Translations under genes and position numbers: made by a program
Shown: one piece after another, positions 59,447 to 64,000 of the stretch
Position numbering within the stretch: position 1 is the stretch's first letter
Layout of the letters: each line of letters opens with the position of its first letter
Notes under the pieces: model-generated
What the model was told of the DNA's origin: nothing
The model's input: the letters and a program-made list of their open reading frames with translations, nothing else
The model's database searches: none
NCBI RefSeq assembly: GCF_029962835.1
Contig: NC_080583.1
Span: 496,001-560,000 of the forward strand
Direction: 5' to 3'
DNA length: 64,000 nt
Origin: Magnolia sinica
Taxonomy: Eukaryota; Streptophyta; Magnoliopsida; Magnoliales; Magnoliaceae

Positions 59447-61584
59447 TTCTATGCAGTCAACCTCTATATATATATATATATATATATATGGGAAATGGTT
59501 CTATGCGGTCGACCTCATGGGAACTACCACATGGGAATGAGGTACTTCCCATGAGGTCAAGCTGTGTGGGCCCCACCGTGATGCATGTCAAACATCTACC
59601 CCATCAGTCAGATGCACCATTCCATGGTGGGCCTCAGGCTTAAAAATCAAGTCAATCCATGACTTGTGTGGGCCACACCACATACAAAAGTTGAGAGGGG
59701 TTACCCTCCCATTAAAACATTCATAATCATTTTTTGGGCCCACCAAGATGTGGTTCACAAATCCAGCCCATCCATTATGTGTGCCCCACTTGGATGAGGG
59801 TTCGGACCAAGTTTCAGACGCATCCAAATTTTAGGTGGGCCCCACCAAGTGCTTTAATATGTTTTAGGCATGTCTTCACATGATTTTAGATGGTATGGCC
59901 CGCCCAAGTTCCGTATACAGCTGATTTTTGGGATATCCCATAATTTAAAGGAGACCCATCAAATGCACGGTGTTGATGTTCAACACGCATCACAGTGGGG
60001 CCCACACAGCTCAACCTCATGGGAAGTTCCCATGAGGTCAACCGCATAGAACCATGACTCCAGAATATTCATTTTTTTGTGGAAACCCCTACCTGATAGA
60101 ACCCTCCATCTTAAGTGACAGCTACACTAAAACTATGGAAACCTCCAACATTCACGGGCAATACATCTTAAGTGAAGTCCTCCACACATCCGAATGACCC
60201 ATATGTGTTTCGCTTTGCTAAAGTTTCAGCATTAATGACAGTTTAGCAGTTTGGTTGTTTTATTTATTGCTTTATTATATTCTATACTCTAGTTTTGAGA
60301 ACATATTTTTATTTTGAGAAACCTTTGTCCATTCCTTGTTGCATTCCAACCTATCAAATGGATTCTGGAATATTCAATTTTTGTGGAAACCCCTACCCGA
60401 CAGAAACCTCTGTCTTAGGTGACAACTACGCTAAAGCTATGGAAACATCCAACATCCAAGGGAAATGCCGTCTTAAGTGAAGTCTTCCGCATTAGTCTTC
60501 CACACATCCGAATGACCCATATGCATTTTGCTTTGCTAAAGTTTCAGCTTTATTGACAGTTTATCAGTTTGGTTTGTTTTATTTATTGCTTTATTATAGC
60601 CTATGCTCTATATTATACTCAGTTATATCCGATATTGTAGTATTTATTTGACAATTGATAAACGATAATTTGGTAACGTTTTGATCTCATATTTGGTCGA
60701 AATCATTTTCCATGAAACTGGTATCTGTTTGCCAGATTTCTCCCATTCTACTTTAAGCAATTTGTCTGCCTCAATCCAACTTGATCCACATCAATTGCTC
60801 AGAGCCTCAGACAACAAAAGGCCTAGCAACATCGCAATATGAGTGGGGCCAACGACTAAAAAGGCTACACTGCCATCCAATTCAACTACACCTTTGAAGA
60901 ATGCCAAAGTGAAACCCTTGGAGTTCAGGATAAAACAAAACAAAAGAAAGAGAATAATATATGCAATTGTACCTGGTGGAGGAGTGCTAGTGCATGAAAT
61001 TGTACTAGAGCAGCCCTTGATTGAACAGCTTCCTGTACCTCATTGCTCCACCTTTTCACAATTTCTGGATTCGTCTGTTCAAACACAAATTCATCTTATG
61101 AGGAAAACACTTGCAGCAAATGCATCGCATGCAACCATGGGCAACTTGATAGTACCTGGAGTAGGTGAACACCACTAACAAGAGCAGCACTTGCAACAAC
61201 TGGATTCTTGTCAACAATCGCTTGCTTCAAGTACCTCTCAATTTGAGTAAGAAGGGTTCCGTCTGTAATTCTACAGAGAACCCTTATAGCATTGGCCCTG
61301 TACATGTCGGTCTTGCTATTCATATCTTTCATTAGAGAGCTCGTGACAATGATAACCTTTCACAGACAATGCACAAGTCATTGGCCAAGTTTCTGAGAAA
61401 TGCAAATTTGAATAATAATAGTGACAATCAATGGAATAAACAAAGAAAAAGAACTCTTTTGAATTATAACCTCATCTGCGGAGGGGGAGAGCTCCTTGAT
61501 CATCAAATAAACCATTCTCCTTAGGCCAGTATCCTTGGACTGAAAAAGCTTTGTGACGGCAAAAAATACCTCGGTGGCTTCAAC
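45324..61584 (-). CDS. Coatomer subunit gamma (gamma-COP), 15 exons, 5' end outside window
   Basis: Gamma-COP belongs to the F-subcomplex of the COPI coat, which forms Golgi-to-ER and intra-Golgi vesicles after Arf1-GTP recruitment. Exons in reading order: 61584-61471, 61356-61156, 61074-60973, 54885-54778, 54682-54449, 52755-52505, 52395-52224, 51084-50929, 50837-50787, 48415-48275, 48192-47995, 47882-47751, 47651-47478, 46643-46404, 45518-45324. All borders are GT/AG. They give 822 codons plus stop, in frame throughout. Plant gamma-COP has about 886, so roughly 65 N-terminal residues lie past the right edge. The first ~500 visible residues are HEAT/ARM adaptin repeats ('[20 protein letters not shown]', '[14 protein letters not shown]', '[18 protein letters not shown]'). 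A linker follows ('[19 protein letters not shown]'), then the appendage sandwich ('[20 protein letters not shown]') and platform ('[19 protein letters not shown]'), ending 'HEIVASG'. One junction splits a Leu codon (52505/52395); the others are phase 0. It is intact as far as seen. Confidence 0.97.
45519..46403 (-). other. Last intron of the coatomer gene
   Basis: 885 bp between the platform-domain exons. It contains 'gggcctgtttgcatgcaact' (from 45779), which resembles a MITE terminus, but no partner end is evident. The open frames on both strands at 45909-46280 have no family resemblance. Confidence 0.6.
46644..47477 (-). other. Coatomer intron (834 bp)
   Basis: It contains a (TA)n tract at 46762-46780 and otherwise unique-looking sequence. 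Confidence 0.7.
48483..48690 (+). repeat. Short tandem repeat, ~85-bp period, three units
   Basis: 'agaaactagaatga', 'taatgaaagc(a/g)gcagaatg' and 'ctgaaatgcctc(c/g)tta' recur at about 48490, 48577 and 48648. The third unit is incomplete. It lies within a coatomer intron. Confidence 0.7.
49635..50305. mobile_element. Tourist-like MITE with a CCGTTAC-rich insertion
   Basis: The ends 'gggcatgtttgtttttg' and 'ttataacaaacaggccc' are inverse, flanked by TCA (49632-49634) and TTA (50306-50308), a near-match for a 3-bp duplication of PIF/Harbinger type. The middle (about 49790-50100) is a different sequence with many CCGTTAC/GTAACGG words, probably inserted later. Confidence 0.6.
49790..50100. repeat. 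CCGTTAC/GTAACGG-rich repeat
   Basis: At least ten copies of CCGTTAC or its complement occur in about 310 bp ('cggccgttacag', 'ctgtaacggactgttac', 'acgtaacggcctt'), in both orientations. It can form many alternative hairpins. A non-coding element of unassigned class. Confidence 0.6.
51468..51955. mobile_element. Probable hAT-like MITE, GGGTCGGGC-rich
   Basis: The left side holds 'aaaggtggaaatggtcaagg' and 'acccgacccgcaagcctgac'. The right side holds 'tggtcaggtcgggtcaggcc' and 'gcctggctggcctg'. The two halves are complementary in part. The ends are not sharply defined. Non-coding. Confidence 0.45.
52117..52144. repeat. (AT)n microsatellite
   Basis: A pure AT tract in a coatomer intron, about 80 bp from the next exon. 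Confidence 0.9.
52756..54448 (-). other. Coatomer intron (1.69 kb)
   Basis: AT-rich. I see no repeat boundary or coding pattern in it apart from poly-A runs. Confidence 0.65.
55675..55862. repeat. hAT-like MITE left part, 'TAGGGCTGTCAA' end
   Basis: The left terminus 'tagggctgtcaacaggtacc' is typical of a very common plant MITE type whose other end reads TTGACAGCCCTA. That inverse end occurs at 57487-57498, preceded by related 'gggtacccaacaggtac' words. The two may be halves of one element separated by later insertions. Flanking 8-bp duplications do not match, so this is uncertain. Confidence 0.45.
56573..56600. repeat. (GA)n microsatellite
   Basis: A pure GA tract of about 14 units. Confidence 0.9.
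57360..57498. repeat. hAT-like MITE right part, 'TTGACAGCCCTA' end
   Basis: Contains 'atgggtacccaacaggtact' and ends 'ttgacagcccta', the inverse of the terminus at 55675. Confidence 0.45.
57660..58560. mobile_element. LTR-like repeat with promoter features
   Basis: It contains a good TATA box with spacing expected of a promoter ('ctccctataaataggcac' at about 58025), then 'ttgtagttcttttcattcat', 'agttaataaaaaattcc' and a CT-rich leader. This pattern resembles the promoter and poly(A) region of an LTR. No coding remnant or paired LTR was found in the window. Borders are approximate. Confidence 0.4.
59411..59443. repeat. (CT)n microsatellite
   Basis: A pure CT tract of about 16 units, close to the TA tract at 59464-59490. 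Confidence 0.9.
59464..59490. repeat. (TA)n microsatellite at a MITE border
   Basis: A TA tract ending four bases before the left end of the 561-bp foldback element. Confidence 0.9.
59495..60055. mobile_element. Foldback MITE, second family (561 bp)
   Basis: Left end 'atggttctatgcggtcgacc', then 'tcccatgaggtcaagctgtg' and 'tgggccccaccgtgatgc'. Right end 'gcatcacagtggggcccaca', 'cagctcaacctcatgggaa' and 'gaggtcaaccgcatagaacc'. The inverted ends extend for about 90 bp and include an inner inverted motif (CTCATGGGAA/TTCCCATGAG). It shares the GTGGGCCCAC core with the first family but not its arms. No transposase. Confidence 0.8.
60058..60290 (+). repeat. Direct repeat copy 1 (~230 bp)
   Basis: 'tccagaatattcattttttt', 'tgtggaaacccctacc', 'cacacatccgaatgacccat' and 'tttgctaaagtttcagc' recur in order at 60362-60610, with roughly 10 percent differences and small indels. 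Confidence 0.8.
60362..60610 (+). repeat. Direct repeat copy 2 (~230-250 bp)
   Basis: Partner of 60058-60290, offset by about 304 bp, ending in 'tatttattgctttattata'. The two copies have drifted, so the duplication is older than that at 1726-2322. Confidence 0.8.
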
Positions 61585-61767
61585 CTGTAAATGTTTATGA
61601 AAATGCCACATATCATTCCAGCAAGTGACTCCGCTTATGATTGGCGTGAACTTGCAAGTTATCTCATTCAGGCCAGCAATCCAAACAGGTGGGCCCACCT
61701 TTCAATGTCCCAGGACATTCATCTGGTGGCCCCAACCATGGATAAGAAATTCAATAATCAACTTCCC

Positions 61768-62262
61768 TGTTAGACAATTGATGCAGGCCCAGGGCTAACT
61801 TAGGCCCACTGTAGGGCCAGCAATGACAGGCACATAACCCACCATAGGGCCCAACATGTGCCGACTTTTGGACTGTTTTTTTTTTTTTTTTTTGGAGGGG
61901 GGGCTAAATCAAGCATTGAAATTTACTATTTTGGGGAATTTCTATATTTGCTTTTACCATCTTATAGGTAGTTGCTTTTACTCTTGTTAGGCTTTTACCA
62001 TTTTAGGTAGATTAAATTGATTTGAAATCAATCTCTTAGCTGTAGGGATTCTCATTAGGAATTTAATTAGAGTCTATAAACAAGATGGGTAGGAAGTAAT
62101 CATTCCAAAGTTTTCTAAGCGTGAGTTCCTTTCTTAAGCATTCTAAGAAGAAGTTAGATATTAATAAAGTTATTTCTCCCTCTCTACTCAAATATTCTTG
62201 TGAGTGTAATTCTTTGTAATTCGGTGTTGATATCTCACTAATTCGATAACTATGTTGCACCA
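61768..62262 (+). repeat. Gypsy 5' LTR (495 bp)
   Basis: Starts 'tgttagacaattgatgc' and ends 'tatgttgcacca' directly before the PBS. It contains a poly-T tract followed by a G-run near 61877-61908 and 'ctttaccatcttataggta'-type LTR sequence. Its partner LTR is not in the window, so its age cannot be judged. Confidence 0.65.
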
Positions 62263-64000
62263 TTTTAGTATCAGAGCAGGTCGTCTTTGGGGATTTTCGA
62301 CTCTACGTCATTTCCTAAGGCATCAAAAGGGGTTGACATAGGAAGAATTCATGCAAGTAGCTCAAATGATCCGCGCACTCACGAAATGAATGAATCAACT
62401 CACACATACAGTAGGCAATCTCACTAATCATATGGGAATGCTCTGGCGTGAATGGAATCCAAATATCGAAGTTGGAGCATGTCGACATGTAGGATAAGAT
62501 TCCCACCAAGGTCCTAACCAACATCGGGTAGCCCTGGGTTTGTGAAGACACCAATGATTGAATCTTTCAATTATTGGAATGTGACAAAGAACCTAGAATT
62601 AAGGAAGCAATTCAAAAATTCCATAGTCGATTGCATGTTCACAACTTCATTGATTGATCAAGCAAGGTAGAAAAGGTGTTCGAGTCCCTACCCACAACTT
62701 ATGCCCATGACTTCTATTAAAGATGTCACAATCTACATCAAGGGAACAAGTTGGTAAATAAATAAATGCATCAAGGAGTTCCATATTTTAACATTACAAT
62801 AGGGCCTCCCATAGGCCAAGGAATGATGGGCTGACATCCAACAACGAAGCCAAACCCCAACTCGGGGGAGGTGAATATGGAGGAGGGGCTAGTGCACCCA
62901 AGATGGAGCAAAGCAACACTTCTTTCATGTGCCTTTAAGTGTGGGCAACTGGAACATCATTCTTTTCATGGTCCTTCACATTAGTCTACAATTAAAATAT
63001 TTAACTGAGGAAAGAGAATATGTGGAAGGCACTACCAACCGCATGAAAACGAAAGTTGAAGCGGACACAAAAATATGAAGAACATGCATATGAGGATGGG
63101 GTGCATGTTGGGGAAGATGTAGCAGATGTGTATGGTAAATTGTAATATAGGAATGTTGTTGATTACCCAATGGACTATGCTATCGACGCCTCAAATGGTT
63201 GATGAGGGTCAATAGTTGCGACATAAATCTTCCACACCACTTGTACTTCTGATGGGAAGATATGCACCATTTTGGTAGACGAGGGGAGCAGTGAGAATAA
63301 TATCCCACAAGAAACTGTGGATAAATTAAAACTCAAAGAACATAGGCATCCGCGACCATGTCAAATTTGTTGGTTTGAGAAAGGTGGAGAAGTTTTTGTT
63401 AACTCTAGGTGCTTAGATTCCTTTTCTATTTTATCTAAGTACAAGGATGAGATATGGTGTGATGTGGTCCCGTGGGTGCATGCCATATTTTGTTAGGAAG
63501 ACTGTGGTTGTGGGACTGAAATTTGATGCATTTGACTCCGGCCAACACATGTTCCTTTGTCAAGGATGGTGTTAATATCACATTGCACCCAATGAAACAT
63601 CTTCCAACACCTAAATATGATAAAGAGGAGAAAAAAAAAATCACTCAATGTGCAGAAGTTTGAAGAGGAAAGATTTATCTGTAATTTCTGCACCATCATT
63701 GCAGCTGTCACCGATTGTGTGTAGGGAGGCAAGTTCGAACTAACTAAAGTCGCAGATCGAAGCTTCGGTGCCATAAAAATAAGATTATAGAGGTTTCAGT
63801 TCTTGCACTTTCGGACTTCAATAAAGTCAATGAAGTGGAAAGCAACACTTCAAATTTGGCATTGGAGCGGTGTTGAGTCAGGAAGGAAAGTCAATCACTC
63901 TTTTAGCAAGAAACTTAATGGTACACAGAAGAACTACTCCGTGTAGATCTCAAGTTTTATGCAGTGGTCCAAGCGCTATGACATTAGAGACACTACCTGA
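61768..64000 (+). mobile_element. Ty3/gypsy element, 5' part, broken, cut by window edge
   Basis: Parts: a TG...CA LTR (61768-62262), a primer-binding site like initiator tRNA-Met (about 62266-62277, 'tagtatcagagc'), gag-like remnants (about 62300-63000) and a retropepsin-like region (63240-63500) with 'KLKLKEHRHPRP', 'WFEKGGEVFVNSRC' and 'YKDEIWCDVVP', which are typical of plant gypsy polyproteins. It is heavily decayed with several breaks. The 3' part and second LTR, if present, lie outside. Confidence 0.75.

Larger units (their letters stand above)
54886..60972 (-). other. Giant coatomer intron (6.09 kb) filled with repeats
   Basis: It separates adjacent HEAT-repeat exons. It contains hAT-like ends at 55675 and 57498, an LTR-like region (57660-58560), CT and TA microsatellites, a foldback MITE (59495-60055) and a ~230-bp direct repeat (60058-60610). 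The flanking exons are intact and in frame, so splicing must remove the whole stretch. Confidence 0.85.
61585..64000 (-). other. 5'-most visible coatomer intron, interrupted by a gypsy element
   Basis: The exon ending at 61584 begins with a phase-0 acceptor. The preceding exon, expected to encode the N-terminus up to 'ETFTK' in relatives, is not present before the window ends. From 61768 the intron is occupied by an LTR element. Confidence 0.75.

Noticed and set aside
1-64000. tRNA or rRNA genes
   Set aside because: I looked for A-box/B-box pairs and rRNA core words. tRNA-like matches were limited to primer-binding sites of the LTR elements.

Overview
The window is nuclear DNA of a flowering plant. 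It holds two host genes with plant-type introns, Ty1/copia and Ty3/gypsy (Athila-type) LTR elements, and many miniature inverted-repeat elements. The dominant small repeat is a foldback family built around a GTGGGCCCAC-like core with the recurring words 'gtggaccacacca' and 'ggatggacggcgtgga'. From memory, such repeats are common in magnoliid genomes (Magnoliales/Laurales). That placement is an inference that I could not check.

Layout. 1-17.4 kb: no credible gene; a mosaic of foldback MITE copies, microsatellites, a 242-bp direct duplication and two LTR-like fragments. 17.46-34.19 kb: an old, broken copia element (+ strand, about 5 kb of its own sequence) split by an 11.66-kb Athila-type gypsy element on the - strand with 2.07-kb LTRs. 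34.2-41.7 kb: more foldback MITEs, a 2.3-kb composite with inverted ends and 10-bp flanking repeats, a degenerate ~35-bp minisatellite and an array of four 81-bp units. 41.82-42.82 kb: a complete three-exon dUTPase gene (+) with a canonical E2F site about 75 bp upstream of its start codon. 45.32-61.58 kb and beyond the right edge: 15 exons of the coatomer gamma subunit gene (-), which faces the dUTPase gene tail to tail. Its first exon or exons lie outside the window. Its introns hold Tourist-like and foldback MITEs, a ~230-bp direct repeat and, from 61.77 kb, the 5' part of a third LTR element (gypsy) cut by the window edge.

The two genes serve unrelated housekeeping roles: dUTP removal during S phase, and COPI vesicle coat formation at the Golgi. 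The visible coatomer exons give 822 codons, all in frame across every junction, so the gene appears intact. I found no gene cluster, CRISPR array, tRNA or rRNA. The most unusual content is the foldback family, whose conserved core resembles TCP transcription-factor sites and one copy of which lies just upstream of the dUTPase promoter.
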